A DNA stretch of 64,000 nt from Pseudomonadota bacterium (GCA_021822385.1 JAKARC010000001.1:1-64000); one strand, 5' to 3'; shown: positions 49,556 to 59,090, counted from the stretch's first letter. The notes: generated from the sequence alone by a model not told the origin. Numbers and translations: made by a program.

Positions 49556-51634
49556 GTGCCTTTGGACCGCGGGAGAACAACGCTGCTCGAACGTAGTCCA
49601 GCGAAGCGGACGCCGCCGAAGCGGGCACGCCCCCATGGTGGGCGAAGGCTCAACTGGGTTCTTGCGGCAATCAACAATGCACACCGCGCGGTGCTGCGCG
49701 CCTCCAGCGAGGAGGCGTTGTATAAGACTGTTTGCGAGGCACTGACCACAGCCACGCCTTTCGTCCTGGCAACCGTCAGCATTGCCGAGGCGCCTCCCGC
49801 CCGCAGCCTTCGCGTCATCGCCGCAGCCGGCGCGGCGATTGGCTACATCGACGAGCTCATCATGACCTGGGACGAGGGACCTCATGGCAACGGGCCTGCC
49901 GGCCGCGCGTGGCGATTCGGCGAGATGCAGTTCAACGACGATCTTGCGTCCGATGAACGCTTCGGCCCCTGGCGGGAACGCGCCGCCGCCTATGGCCTGC
50001 GTTCCTCGTTCGTGCTGCCGCTATCGTTGCCCGGCGGAGCGATCGCGGCGCTGCTCAGCGTCTATTCGTCGCGCAAGCGGGCCGTCGACACCGAGCAGCT
50101 GCAGCACTTCAAACTGCTCGGCGATGACCTCGGCGTGTGCATCGAGGTGCTGCGCAGCCGCGCCGCACTGCAGGCCGCGCTCGAGCACCGCGAGCGGCAG
50201 GACCGCGAGCTCGCGATCCTGCACCGCGCATTCGAGAACAGCGTCGCAGCGGTCATGATAATGGACGCAGACAGCCGCATCGAGGTGGTCAACGGGTCGT
50301 TTGAAGCGCTGTTCGGTTATCGCAGCGCGGAAGTCGTGGGGCGCGATCCAGCGCTGCTTGCCTCCGGCCGACACGGCGCGGAATATTTTCGCGCCATGCG
50401 GCGCGCGCTGAGCACGCGCGGCTCCTGGTCGGGGGACATCGTCAATCGTGGCCGCGATGGTCGTGAGATCGTCTGTTGGTTGAGTATCGCGGCGGTACGT
50501 GATTCCGGCGAGCGTATTACGCATTACATCGGCAGCTTCCGCGATATCACCGACCAAACCCGCGTCACGGAAGCTTTGTGGCGCGAGCAGGACTTCGCCA
50601 GCGCGATCATGGAAAGCATGCCCGGTATCGTCTATTTCTTCGACCGTGCCGGACGCTTTCGTCGCTGGAACCGCAATTTTCTCCAGGTGAGCGGCTACAG
50701 CGCCGAGGAGCTCGCGCACCTGCATCCGCTCGATCTCGTTGCGCCCGAACACAGGTCATTGCTGCGGGAGCGGATCGAGGCCGTGTTCGCACACGGTCAG
50801 GATGTGGTTGAAGCGTCGTTTTTGACAAAATCCGGTCGCGCCATTCCATACTTGTTTACCGGTCAGCGCCTGCATTACGCCGGCGAGGACTTCCTGATCG
50901 GCGTCGGCATCGACATCAGTCAGCGCAGAGCGGCCGAACAGGCGCTCGACAGCCAGATCGACCGACTGCACTGTCTGTCGCGCCAGGTGCTCGAGATCCA
51001 GGAGACCGAACGTAACGCGCTCGGGCGTGAGCTGCATGATTCCGTGGCCCAGGATATCGGCGCGGTGAGTCTGAATCTAACCATTTTGCGTCGCCTGCTG
51101 CCCGATCCGGCAGACGTGGCGCTCACGCAGCGGCTCGATGACTCGCAATCGTTGCTCGAGGATGCCGCACGGCGATTGCGCGATGTCATGGTCGAGCTGC
51201 GCCCGCCCGGTCTCGACGAGTTCGGGCTCCTCGCGGCCCTCGGCGAACATGCCCGGCGGGTCGCGCGCCGCAATGGCTTTCGGCTCACGATCGAGGGCGC
51301 CGAGCCCGAGCCGCCGTTCGCGCCGACGGTGGCGATCGCGTTGTTCCGGATTGTGCAGGAAGCGCTCAACAATTGCGCCAAGCACGCCCGCGCCACCGCA
51401 GTGCACATCAGTCTCGATGCGACGGGCGATCCGATACGCCTTGAGGTTGGCGATGACGGCGTCGGCTTCGATCCGGCGCTCCGGACCGCCCGCGGCACGG
51501 GCGGCATGGGGCTGCTGACCATGACCGAGCGCGCCGAGTCGATCGGTGGGCGCTGCATCATCGTGAGCACCCCCGGCGGCGGCACGCGGGTGCAGGTGAG
51601 CATTCCGCGGCTGGGGCCGGTTGCGCCGGGCTGA
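49556..51634 (+). CDS. GAF-PAS-PAS sensor histidine kinase, NarX-type
   Basis: 692 residues from a GTG. GAF domain about 35-200 (DEGPHGNGPAGRAWRFGE, SSFVLPLSLPGGAIAALLSV). Two PAS domains, about 220-345 (FENSVAAVMIMDADSRIEV) and 355-470 (MESMPGIVYFFDRAGRFRRW). The HisKA_3 box is RNALGRELHDSVAQDIGAV with the phospho-His, and the ATPase has FRIVQEALNNCAKHA, VGDDGVGFDP and GTGGMGLLTM. No transmembrane helix, so a cytosolic sensor; GAF domains can bind haem or small ligands, but no such residue is evident. It is followed 4 bp later by its NarL-type regulator. The first 30 residues are Arg-rich and may not be translated. Confidence 0.9.
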   Translation: MPLDRGRTTLLERSPAKRTPPKRARPHGGRRLNWVLAAINNAHRAVLRASSEEALYKTVCEALTTATPFVLATVSIAEAPPARSLRVIAAAGAAIGYIDELIMTWDEGPHGNGPAGRAWRFGEMQFNDDLASDERFGPWRERAAAYGLRSSFVLPLSLPGGAIAALLSVYSSRKRAVDTEQLQHFKLLGDDLGVCIEVLRSRAALQAALEHRERQDRELAILHRAFENSVAAVMIMDADSRIEVVNGSFEALFGYRSAEVVGRDPALLASGRHGAEYFRAMRRALSTRGSWSGDIVNRGRDGREIVCWLSIAAVRDSGERITHYIGSFRDITDQTRVTEALWREQDFASAIMESMPGIVYFFDRAGRFRRWNRNFLQVSGYSAEELAHLHPLDLVAPEHRSLLRERIEAVFAHGQDVVEASFLTKSGRAIPYLFTGQRLHYAGEDFLIGVGIDISQRRAAEQALDSQIDRLHCLSRQVLEIQETERNALGRELHDSVAQDIGAVSLNLTILRRLLPDPADVALTQRLDDSQSLLEDAARRLRDVMVELRPPGLDEFGLLAALGEHARRVARRNGFRLTIEGAEPEPPFAPTVAIALFRIVQEALNNCAKHARATAVHISLDATGDPIRLEVGDDGVGFDPALRTARGTGGMGLLTMTERAESIGGRCIIVSTPGGGTRVQVSIPRLGPVAPG

Positions 51635-51638
51635 GCCG

Positions 51639-52289
51639 ATGCCCTCACCACGCATCCGCGTCTTCATTGCCGATGACCACGCGCTGGTACGCGATGGCAT
51701 CGTGGCGATCCTCGGCTCCGCCCCGGACATCGAGGTCATCGGCACGGCTGCGGACGGTCGCCGGGCGGTGGAGCAGATCATTGCTCTGGCTCCTGACGTG
51801 GCGATCATCGATCTGTCCATGCCGGAGCTCGATGGCATCAGCGCGACCCGCCAGATCATTGCCGCGCACCCCAGGACCGCAGTGGTGATTCTCTCGATGC
51901 ATTCCTCGGCTGAGCATGTATTTCAGGCGATCGAGGCCGGCGCCCGCAGCTATTTGCTCAAGGAGAGCGCGGGGCGGGAGATCGCCGAGACGGTCCGGGT
52001 GGTTCACCTCGGACGGCGCCACCTCGGCGGGCGGATCGCCGAGATCCTCGCCGAAGGCATCAGCAGCCGCCGCGGGGCGAGCCCCATCGACAGCCTGAGC
52101 AACCGTGAGCGCGAGATCCTCAAGCTCGTGAGCGACGGACTCTCGAGCGCCGAGATCGGCCGACGCCTGCGGCTGTCCCCCAAGACCGTCGATACCTACC
52201 GCAGCCGGCTGATGCAGAAGTTGCGGGTCACGGATCTCGCCGGACTGGTGAAGTTCGCCATCCTGCACGGATTGACTTCGTTGGAATAA
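51639..52289 (+). CDS. NarL/FixJ-family response regulator
   Basis: 216 residues from ATG 51639 (MPSPRIRVFIADDHAL). Receiver: acidic pocket ADDH, Asp in VAIIDLSMPELDG, Thr/Ser in ILSMHS and Lys in YLLKESAG. LuxR-type helix-turn-helix: LSNREREILKLVSDGLSSAE then RLRLSPKTVDTYRSRLMQKL. The gene follows the NarX-type kinase by 4 bp, so it is its natural partner. Targets unknown. Confidence 0.95.
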   Translation: MPSPRIRVFIADDHALVRDGIVAILGSAPDIEVIGTAADGRRAVEQIIALAPDVAIIDLSMPELDGISATRQIIAAHPRTAVVILSMHSSAEHVFQAIEAGARSYLLKESAGREIAETVRVVHLGRRHLGGRIAEILAEGISSRRGASPIDSLSNREREILKLVSDGLSSAEIGRRLRLSPKTVDTYRSRLMQKLRVTDLAGLVKFAILHGLTSLE

Positions 52290-52330
52290 CCCGGCTGTTG
52301 AGAATTCCCTACAGACCGGCGCGAACCGCC

Positions 52331-52795
52331 ATGTTGGACTGTGCTCTGGCGAGCCGCGCGGGTTGCTTTTCGATGGTGAAGTCCCACCCAGAGGGTCCGG
52401 TGCCCGGCAACGGCGCGGTGGTTCGCATTCTGGTCGTGGAAGACCACGCGCCGACCGGCACCGCCGTGGCGGCACTGCTGCACGCCACCTTCGAGGCAAT
52501 CGTGGTCCAGGTCGTGCGCGATGCCGAGAGCGCACTGACATCGATGGCCGCGACCCCCGCGCACGTCGTGATCATGGATATCGCCCTGCCCGACATGAAT
52601 GGCATAGAGGCCACGCGACACCTGCGCGAGCTTGCCCCGACCGTGCCGGTGATCATTCACTCGCGCAGCGATTCCAGTGTGTACCGCACGAAGGCGGCAC
52701 AAGCCGGCGCGCGCGCGTTCGTCAGTAAACGGCGTACCGCGCAGGAGCTCGTTCCCGCGGTGCGCAGTGTTCTCGGCGGTCGGCTCGACCGCTAA
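52331..52795 (+). CDS. Stand-alone receiver domain protein
   Basis: 154 residues from ATG 52331; an ATG at 52373 or a TTG at 52298 is possible. Only a receiver domain is present: VRILVVEDHAPTGTAVAALL, the phospho-Asp in HVVIMDIALPDMNGIEATRH, Ser in IIHSRSDS and Lys in FVSKRRTAQE. There is no output domain, so it would act as a phosphate sink or by protein contact. It is downstream of the NarX/NarL-type pair on the same strand (41 bp to the assigned start) and is probably in the same operon. Confidence 0.85.
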   Translation: MLDCALASRAGCFSMVKSHPEGPVPGNGAVVRILVVEDHAPTGTAVAALLHATFEAIVVQVVRDAESALTSMAATPAHVVIMDIALPDMNGIEATRHLRELAPTVPVIIHSRSDSSVYRTKAAQAGARAFVSKRRTAQELVPAVRSVLGGRLDR

Positions 52796-52798
52796 CAT

Positions 52799-53044
52799 CT
52801 AGAGGTGCAACGTCCAGCCGCGGGGCTGAAGTTCGTAGCCGAAGCGGATCTCGACGCGACGTGCCCCGCAGCGCGAACAGCGAAAGCGCGCCAATCTCGG
52901 CGCCAGCAGCGTCTCCCAACCCATCAGGCGAGCCAGCGCATCAGCCCGTACATCGCGTTGATGGCCGCATGCTCCGCAGCGCAACTCGACGTGCGCATCG
53001 CGGTGGTCGGACAACCGGGTCGAGGGAGTCAGCGGCAAGGCCAT
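52799..53044 (-). CDS. Small zinc-ribbon protein
   Basis: 81 residues from ATG 53044. Two CxxC pairs: VELRCGACGHQRDV (about 20) and FRCSRCGARRVEIRF (about 55), the usual spacing of a zinc ribbon, with the middle helix ADALARLMGWETLL between. Similar tiny proteins of unknown function occur widely in alpha- and gammaproteobacteria. It converges with the stand-alone receiver gene, 3 bp apart. Confidence 0.65.
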   Translation of the reverse strand: MALPLTPSTRLSDHRDAHVELRCGACGHQRDVRADALARLMGWETLLAPRLARFRCSRCGARRVEIRFGYELQPRGWTLHL

Positions 53045-53209
53045 GCCGGAAGCTTCCCTCGCCCGCGCGGATCCTGTCCATGCAGGGCGGTGGGCCATCG
53101 CGACCTGGACGAGGTAACCGTTTGATGAACCAGGAGTTTCGGCGTCGCTCGCAACGGCAGTGGGCCTGCCGGCATGTTCGCCCGGCCGGCAAACGGCTAC
53201 AGTGCCCAA

Positions 53210-53893
53210 ATGTGTGGTCGCTACATCCTGGCGCAGCAGGCGAAATTCGAGCAGGCCGTGCGGCTCGGCCGAGTGCGCTGGGAATTCGCGGTCCGCTACA
53301 ACGTCGCCCCTTCGCAGCCCGTACCTGTCGTTCGCATGGTCGATGGCACGCATGAGGGGGTGATGCTGCGCTGGGGCTTGATCCCGTATTTTGCCCGCGG
53401 TGTACCGCCCAAGTATGCAACCCTCAATGCCAGGATGGAGACCCTCGCGAGCGGTGCCGCATGGCGCGGCGCCTGGATGCGTGGCCAGCGGTGCGTTCAG
53501 CTCGCCGCGGGTTTCTACGAATGGCGCCTGGAGACTTCCGGGAAGCGGCGGCCGTACTTCATCCATCTCACCGATGAGCCGGTTTTCGGGTTCGCGAGCA
53601 TCTGGGATCGCAGCATCCGCGCCGATGGCGTTACGGTCGAAAGCTGCGCGCTGATCACGCTACCGGCCAACGCGCTGCTGCGCGATATTCACAACGTCGG
53701 GTCTCATCCCGGGCGCATGCCGGCCGTGCTCACCCCGGGTCAGTTCGCTGCATGGCTCGACGGCACGCGCACCGAGGCCTACGCGCTCCTCACCGCCTAT
53801 CCGGCGCAGCGCATGCGCGCATATCCGGTCGGACTGCGTGTGAATAGTCCCGCGAACGAGGGGCCGGACCTCATCGAGCCCGTCGAGGAATGA
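53210..53893 (+). CDS. SOS response-associated protein, YedK/HMCES family
   Basis: 227 residues from ATG 53210, so that Cys 2 is exposed after Met removal (MCGRYILAQQ). SRAP features: YNVAPSQPVPVVR, MLRWGLIPYFA, ATLNARMETLASG, GFYEWR, and the catalytic His region SHPGRMPAVL. YedK/HMCES proteins form a covalent thiazolidine bond with abasic sites in single-stranded DNA. No LexA box was seen upstream. Confidence 0.95.
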   Translation: MCGRYILAQQAKFEQAVRLGRVRWEFAVRYNVAPSQPVPVVRMVDGTHEGVMLRWGLIPYFARGVPPKYATLNARMETLASGAAWRGAWMRGQRCVQLAAGFYEWRLETSGKRRPYFIHLTDEPVFGFASIWDRSIRADGVTVESCALITLPANALLRDIHNVGSHPGRMPAVLTPGQFAAWLDGTRTEAYALLTAYPAQRMRAYPVGLRVNSPANEGPDLIEPVEE

Positions 53894-53926
53894 GCGATCG
53901 GCATCCCCGAGGGCTGAACTCGACGC

Positions 53927-54127
53927 TCAGGTAAGGATGTCGGTGCGACGCACAGCACCACCGGCTACAACGGTGGCGGGCATCTCGCGTGCGCCGGCCG
54001 CGGGTTCCGTCATCTGCGGATTCACCGGAGTTTTATTGTGCAGGTGAACATTGATCAAGACGAAGATGATCGACCCGAGGCTCGCCAGACCCAGAGCGAC
54101 TGCAAAGAATATTTGTATGAAGACCAT
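53927..54127 (-). CDS. Small single-pass membrane protein
   Basis: 66 residues from the ATG at 54127, with a good ribosome site (TCTGGAGCAACG). One membrane helix (about 3-27, QIFFAVALGLASLGSIIFVL) is followed by a polar tail with many Ala, Pro and Thr. The helix and the ribosome site make it likely real. Family unknown. It is alone, between the YedK-type gene and the DPP4 gene. Confidence 0.5.
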   Translation of the reverse strand: MVFIQIFFAVALGLASLGSIIFVLINVHLHNKTPVNPQMTEPAAGAREMPATVVAGGAVRRTDILT

Positions 54128-54359
54128 CGTTGCTCCAGACGCCGCAGTCTTTTTTGGATGTATCGAGCAATAGCATATGTTCGATGAACCTCACCTTAAC
54201 GTTACGCACGGCGTTTGTCCCATAAGGGGGTGGTGAGGGTGGGTAAGCGTATGATTTACCGCCATTTAACAACCACGGTACACGGATTTCAGCAGTCCCG
54301 GTGAAACTCCGTTGACGCGTGCCGCCGCCGGCCCGATGGCCGCGCGCCGCGCACGCACC
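54128..54359. other. Intergenic, nothing recognised
   Basis: AT-richer stretch with AACGTT at 54197 and a G-run AAGGGGGTGGTGAGGG near 54222. It must contain the promoter of the small membrane protein (minus strand). No other signal is clear. Confidence 0.4.
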
Positions 54360-56564
54360 TCACCGCAGGTGCCGCTCCCAGAAGTGCGCCATGGCGGTAA
54401 ACAGATCGGTCCGCGCGGTCGGCCCTGAGATACCGTGCGTTTTATTGGGGAAGATCAGCAATCGGTAGGGCCTGTTCCAGTGAATCAGCGCGTGCACCAA
54501 TTGCACGGTGTTCTGCCAATGCACATTATTGTCGTCGGTTCCCGCCACGATCAGCAACGGCCGCTCGAGGTGTTGTGCAGCCGCCACGACTGAACTGGCG
54601 GCATAGCTCGCCGGGTGCTGCTGCGGCGTGCCCATGTAACGCTCGGTATAGATCGTGTCGTAGTCCTGCCACCGAGTGACCGGCGCTACGGCAATACCGG
54701 CGCGCCACACAGCCGGTGCATGCGTCAACGCGAAGGCGGTCATGTAGCCGCCGAAGCTCCAACCCCAGATGCCGATGCGCCGCGGGTTGACCCAGGCGTG
54801 GCGTTTGAGCCAGTGCACCGCTGCGAGCTGATCCTGCAGCGCGAGCCCGCCGAAGCGAAACTTCACCCGCGTCTGCGCCCGGTGACTGAAGTAGGTCGCG
54901 GCGCGATTGTCGGTGGCGAACATCACGAAGCCGCGCTGCGCCATGCGTTGGCTGAACAGGAAGAATGCGCCGCGCCAGACGTCGCGCACACTCGGCGGCA
55001 CGTCCGGTCCTCCGTATTGATACATGATGACCGGATAGCGCTTATGCGGGTCGAAATGCGGTGGCAGAGTGATACGGGCGTACAGTCGAGTGTGTCCGCT
55101 TGCCGATGGAATGGTGATGAAGTGCGGTTTCTGCAACCGAAACGGCAAGCGCGCCGCCCGTTGGATGAGGGTGCGCCGGCCGTTGCGCAGATTGACCAGA
55201 GTGAATGCGGGCGGGGTCACGACATTGGAGTAGGTGTCGAGAAATGCGCGTCCGCCCGGGCCCATGTCGATGACGTGTGTGCCGGGGCGCCTGGTAACCG
55301 GTACGGCCTTGCCGCCGTACAGTGACACTCGATACAGCTCCGTGTCGAGTGGACCGTGGCGGTAGCGGCTGAAATACACCACACCCTTGCGTTCATTGAC
55401 GCCGTCCAGGGCGAGGACATTGTAATTTCCGCGCGTCAGCCGGCGTATCAGCCGGCCATTGCGCGTGTAGAGATAAAGATGTGTCCAGCCATCCTGCGCC
55501 CCGCTCCAGATGAATTGCCCGGTGCGCAGAAAATACGGGCTTGCGCCGACACCCACCCAGGCAGGGTCGGTTTGCCGCGCCAGTCTGCGGACACGGCCGG
55601 TTCTTGGATCCGCGCTCAGCAGTTCGAGCCGTGTCTGGGCGCGATTGAGCACCTCACCGAAGACGCGCGTGCCGTCTCGTAGCCACCCGAAGCGCGCAAG
55701 ATAGGTGTCCGGCGTTCCTGCCATCGCCATCCACACCACTCTCCCGGTTGCAACCGTGAGCACGCCCAACCGTACGATTGGGTTCGCCGTGCCGGCGGTC
55801 GGATACTTCTGCGCGTAGATGCGCGGGCGATTGTGCAGATAGTTGACGATGGGAAAGGTCCGTACCGGGCGCTCGTCGAACTGCAGGAACGCGATGCGCC
55901 GGCTGTCGGGTGACCATGCGTAACCCGAGCGCAGGCCGAGTTCCTCTCTGTATACCCAGTCGAGCTCACCGTCGAGAACTTCGCTGCGCCGCGCCGCCAC
56001 TCGGTGGACGGTCCCACCGTGCACTGCACTGTAATAGAGCACTCCGTCGGCAACGTAGCTGATCCATTTCTGGTTGGGCGAGAGCTGAGGATCGCGTTTG
56101 TCGCCGGGCTGGTGCGTGATCTGCGTGATCGCACGTGTGGCGAGGTCGTACAGATAGATCTGCCCATGGCTGACGAACGTGAGCGCATTGCTCTCGGGCG
56201 ACCAGTGATAGCTGTCGACGCCGTAGCGCGTGACGCGATTGCGCTTGATTGCGTTCTTTATCGTCCAGGGTGGTGCCGCCGCCCCCGCGAGCCGATGGCT
56301 CGAGAGCAGTAGAGCGGCCTTGCCGCTCGCCACGTCGAGCCGATAGAGATTCGCGCGTCCGGACGGCGCGTGCCGCAGAAAATAGGTGAGATATCGCCCG
56401 TCGGGACTCCATTGCACCTGTGTCGGGTGATATCCGCTCGGGCCCGGACGCGCACAGATCTGCGCAATCGAGTAGCCGGTGGCGTACGTGAACTTCGCGC
56501 CGTGTGCCAGGGCCGGTGCCGCACCCGCCGAGAGGACGATCGTCAGGATGACTCGGTAATTCAC
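54360..56564 (-). CDS. Dipeptidyl-peptidase IV-like S9 peptidase
   Basis: 734 residues from a GTG at 56564. A signal peptide covers the first 20 residues (VILTIVLSAGAAPALAHG). The eight-bladed propeller (about 25-470) contains the DPP4-type glutamate motif DWVYREEL and WSPDSRRIAFLQFDE. The hydrolase domain has the nucleophile in IWGWSFGGYMTAFAL, Asp in GTDDNNVHWQNT and His in FPNKTHGI. It is a periplasmic exopeptidase that removes X-Pro or X-Ala dipeptides, based on the family. Intact triad, unlike the S9-like protein at 23783. Confidence 0.93.
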   Translation of the reverse strand: MNYRVILTIVLSAGAAPALAHGAKFTYATGYSIAQICARPGPSGYHPTQVQWSPDGRYLTYFLRHAPSGRANLYRLDVASGKAALLLSSHRLAGAAAPPWTIKNAIKRNRVTRYGVDSYHWSPESNALTFVSHGQIYLYDLATRAITQITHQPGDKRDPQLSPNQKWISYVADGVLYYSAVHGGTVHRVAARRSEVLDGELDWVYREELGLRSGYAWSPDSRRIAFLQFDERPVRTFPIVNYLHNRPRIYAQKYPTAGTANPIVRLGVLTVATGRVVWMAMAGTPDTYLARFGWLRDGTRVFGEVLNRAQTRLELLSADPRTGRVRRLARQTDPAWVGVGASPYFLRTGQFIWSGAQDGWTHLYLYTRNGRLIRRLTRGNYNVLALDGVNERKGVVYFSRYRHGPLDTELYRVSLYGGKAVPVTRRPGTHVIDMGPGGRAFLDTYSNVVTPPAFTLVNLRNGRRTLIQRAARLPFRLQKPHFITIPSASGHTRLYARITLPPHFDPHKRYPVIMYQYGGPDVPPSVRDVWRGAFFLFSQRMAQRGFVMFATDNRAATYFSHRAQTRVKFRFGGLALQDQLAAVHWLKRHAWVNPRRIGIWGWSFGGYMTAFALTHAPAVWRAGIAVAPVTRWQDYDTIYTERYMGTPQQHPASYAASSVVAAAQHLERPLLIVAGTDDNNVHWQNTVQLVHALIHWNRPYRLLIFPNKTHGISGPTARTDLFTAMAHFWERHLR

Positions 56565-56778
56565 AAGCGTTACTCTCTCGAGCGGAACGCGCCGCTGCCG
56601 CCGGATTATAGGCGCGCAGGCGGGGTGTGCCGTGCTGCCTGCGACCGGCCGTTCTGACCGGGCGCTGATCGGTGCAGCGGTCCTGACGAATGCACGCGCT
56701 ATGGCACGGCAGCGCCGCACGCGGAATGCGCAGCTGACACGGACAGCACCGGTTCCGGGCGTCCCGACCGCAATTGGC

Positions 56779-57525
56779 TCAGGCGAGCAGAACTCCGCCG
56801 TTGATCGCAACGGTCTGTCCGGTGAGGAACGCATTGGCGATGACCATCAACACCACCTGCGCGACCTCATCGGGCGTGCCGAGCCGTCCCACCGGAATGT
56901 GTCGGAATGCTTCCGTGCGGCGCAGCGGCTCGGCCATGTCGGTGTCGATCGGACCCGGGGCAACGGCGTTCACCGTGATGCCCGCGCTCGCGAGGCGGGC
57001 CGCATAGCCGCGCGTCAGTCCTTCGAGTCCGGCTTTGGCCGCATTGTAATGCACCCCGACTACGCCGGCGCCGCGCGCGGCCGCGGAGGAGATGTTGACG
57101 ATCCGGCCCCAGCCCCGTGCCCGCATGGCCGGCAGTGTCGCCTGGATGCACAGAAACGCAGATTTGAGATTGACGCTGATGCTGTGATCGAAGTCTGCTT
57201 CATCGAGCGCATCGATTTCGCGCACCGTGGCGATACCGGCGTTGTTTACGAGAATGTCGGGCGGGGCCAGCTCGCGGGCCACCCGTTCCACCATGGCGAG
57301 CACCGCCTGCCGCTGAGAGACGTCAGCAGCGATCACGATTGCCCGCCGCCCACCGGACCGTATTGCGGCCGCCACGGCCTGCGCGCGCTCCACGTGCTGG
57401 TGACAGTTTACGGCAACATCGGCGCCTGCATCGGCAAGGGCCTGAGCAATGGCCCGGCCAATGCCGCGCGAGGCGCCGGTGACGAGGGCAACGCGTCCGC
57501 TGAGATCAACGCCGAAATGTCCCAT
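56779..57525 (-). CDS. SDR family oxidoreductase (FabG-like)
   Basis: 248 residues, classical SDR. Cofactor loop VTGASRGIGRAIAQAL, NNAG at about 93, catalytic Ser in IVNISSAAARGAG and the YxxxK motif HYNAAKAGLEG, GPIDTDM, and C-terminal LTGQTVAINGG. These features fit a NADP-type 3-oxoacyl-ACP reductase-like enzyme, but no fatty-acid genes are nearby and the substrate is unknown. It lies 48 bp downstream of the RibD-type reductase on the same strand. Confidence 0.9.
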   Translation of the reverse strand: MGHFGVDLSGRVALVTGASRGIGRAIAQALADAGADVAVNCHQHVERAQAVAAAIRSGGRRAIVIAADVSQRQAVLAMVERVARELAPPDILVNNAGIATVREIDALDEADFDHSISVNLKSAFLCIQATLPAMRARGWGRIVNISSAAARGAGVVGVHYNAAKAGLEGLTRGYAARLASAGITVNAVAPGPIDTDMAEPLRRTEAFRHIPVGRLGTPDEVAQVVLMVIANAFLTGQTVAINGGVLLA

Positions 57526-57573
57526 GAGCCCTCCAGTTCACCCTGCGCCGTGACGGTAGGCCGCAGTTGCGGA

Positions 57574-58278
57574 TTATGCGCTGGTCGCATGATGCAGCCG
57601 ATACTGCAACCATACAGCACCGGATTCCAGCACCTCGCTGCGCGCAAGGGTCATTGCCGCGATCGGTGCGCGCACGTCGGCTTCGCTGCCGGAGGAATCG
57701 AAGAAGCTCGGCGCACCCTGGGCCCCGTCAACCGCCGGACACAACGCGATGCTCACTTCATCGATCAGGCCTGCGCGCAAGAATGCCCCATTCGTGACCC
57801 CGCCGCCCTCGAGCAGCAGCCGCTCCACGCCGAGCTCGCGGTTGAGGAATTCGAGCACGTACTGCAGATCGAGCGTCCGCTCGCCGGCAAAGAAATAGGA
57901 AACACCGTCGCGGCGCAATCCGGCGAGGTGTCCATCCGCGACCTGCTCGGTCAGCGCGACGACGATCGGATCACCGCCGATGTCGGCGCGGCCCCAGGCA
58001 ATCTTTCCGTGCGCATCGAGCACGACACCATAGGCGCCGACATCCCGCCGCACGATCCAGGGTTCCCGGGGAAAGACCTGCCGGGGCGCATCATCGTAAT
58101 CGGCACGCCTGGCGAACTCCTGGCCAGTCACGCGGCCGATGAGCCAGGCATTGCCGCCCAGACGCTCGTGGAGACTTTCAAAGAGGGTGCCCCCGTCACT
58201 CGTGCGTGGGCGCCAGCGGCTGTGCAGAATCCGTCCGTCGATACTGGCAACCATGTGGCAGATCACGTAGGGTTTCAT
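57574..58278 (-). CDS. RibD C-terminal-domain reductase
   Basis: 234 residues from ATG 58278 (MKPYVICHMVASIDGRI). The dihydrofolate-reductase-like RibD_C fold is marked by SIDGRI near residue 12, LIGRVTGQEF, GVERLLLEGGGVTNGAFLRAGLIDEVS (blocks LLLEGGG and GLIDEVS). There is no deaminase domain, so it is not the full riboflavin enzyme but a stand-alone reductase of unknown substrate. Upstream frame is not family-like. Followed by the SDR gene. Confidence 0.88.
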   Translation of the reverse strand: MKPYVICHMVASIDGRILHSRWRPRTSDGGTLFESLHERLGGNAWLIGRVTGQEFARRADYDDAPRQVFPREPWIVRRDVGAYGVVLDAHGKIAWGRADIGGDPIVVALTEQVADGHLAGLRRDGVSYFFAGERTLDLQYVLEFLNRELGVERLLLEGGGVTNGAFLRAGLIDEVSIALCPAVDGAQGAPSFFDSSGSEADVRAPIAAMTLARSEVLESGAVWLQYRLHHATSA

Positions 58279-58466
58279 CAACGTACGCCTCTTGCGTCCG
58301 GTTCGGACTTGATTCGCGCGGGGATTATATCGAGTACGGGCGTGTGGCCGAAATTCTCGCGGTGGCTCACTGCAGTATCCTGCGCCCGCTGCACGCATCA
58401 TCGCTGATACGGACCCTTGTGCCCGGCATTCGGCCGCCCGCGCTTCAGGGGCCCGCACGACTGTGA

Positions 58467-59087
58467 TCAGACCTCGATCAGTCCGTCCGACAGTTCGTTC
58501 GACTGGTCCGGGTCCGGCGGAAAGTGTTCCGCCATCGCTTTGCCGCAGGCGTTGATCGCCTCTACGAAGCCGTCCGCGATTCGGCCCTGACGCACCCGGC
58601 TCACGAACAGCTCGATGATCGCCTGCCAGTGCGCCTCGCCCAGTTTCTCATGAATGCCCCGATCGGCCACGATTTCAACATAGCGCTCGGCGAGGGAAAC
58701 GAACAGCAGCACCCCGCAATGGTGGCGCGTGACGTGTATGCCCTGCTGGTAGAACTGCGCCTTGGCAAAGCGACTCGCGCGCTCGTGTTTCACTCGTGCG
58801 GGCACCAGTTTCAGATGCAGTCCGGGCGCAAAGAGAAGCACCGTCGCAAGCACGATGAAGCTGGCGAGCTGCAGTTGGTAGAGGAGCATCCAATGCACAT
58901 GCAGGCCAGACACAGATGCTGCGCCCGGCAGGAGCAGCGCAATCATTGCTGCCCACAGCAGCGGAACGAAGACGTAATGGTCGCTGGCACGGGCCACCAC
59001 CGCAACGAACTCGCCGCTCGTTTCCTTCTCCGCGGCATGAATCGCCGCTGTGATCCGGGCCTTGTCCGCCGTGGAGAAGCGAGTCAC
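58467..59087 (-). CDS. TPM-domain membrane protein
   Basis: 206 residues from a GTG start. N-terminal ITAAIHAAEKETSGEFVAVV is the start of the TPM (phosphatase-like) domain, interrupted by two hydrophobic helices at about 40-90. The rest of the fold follows (RHHCGVLLFVSLAERYVEIV ADRGIHEKL split), ending with an acidic tail. It resembles the integral-membrane YgcG/DUF2154-type partners seen beside LemA. It starts 3 bp after the YgcG-like gene stops. Confidence 0.8.
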   Translation of the reverse strand: MTRFSTADKARITAAIHAAEKETSGEFVAVVARASDHYVFVPLLWAAMIALLLPGAASVSGLHVHWMLLYQLQLASFIVLATVLLFAPGLHLKLVPARVKHERASRFAKAQFYQQGIHVTRHHCGVLLFVSLAERYVEIVADRGIHEKLGEAHWQAIIELFVSRVRQGRIADGFVEAINACGKAMAEHFPPDPDQSNELSDGLIEV

Positions 59088-59090
59088 GCG

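Noticed and set aside
52799-53566. 255-codon minus-strand protein including the zinc ribbon
   Set aside because: Only the last 81 codons are family-like; the upstream part is antisense to the well-defined YedK-type gene.
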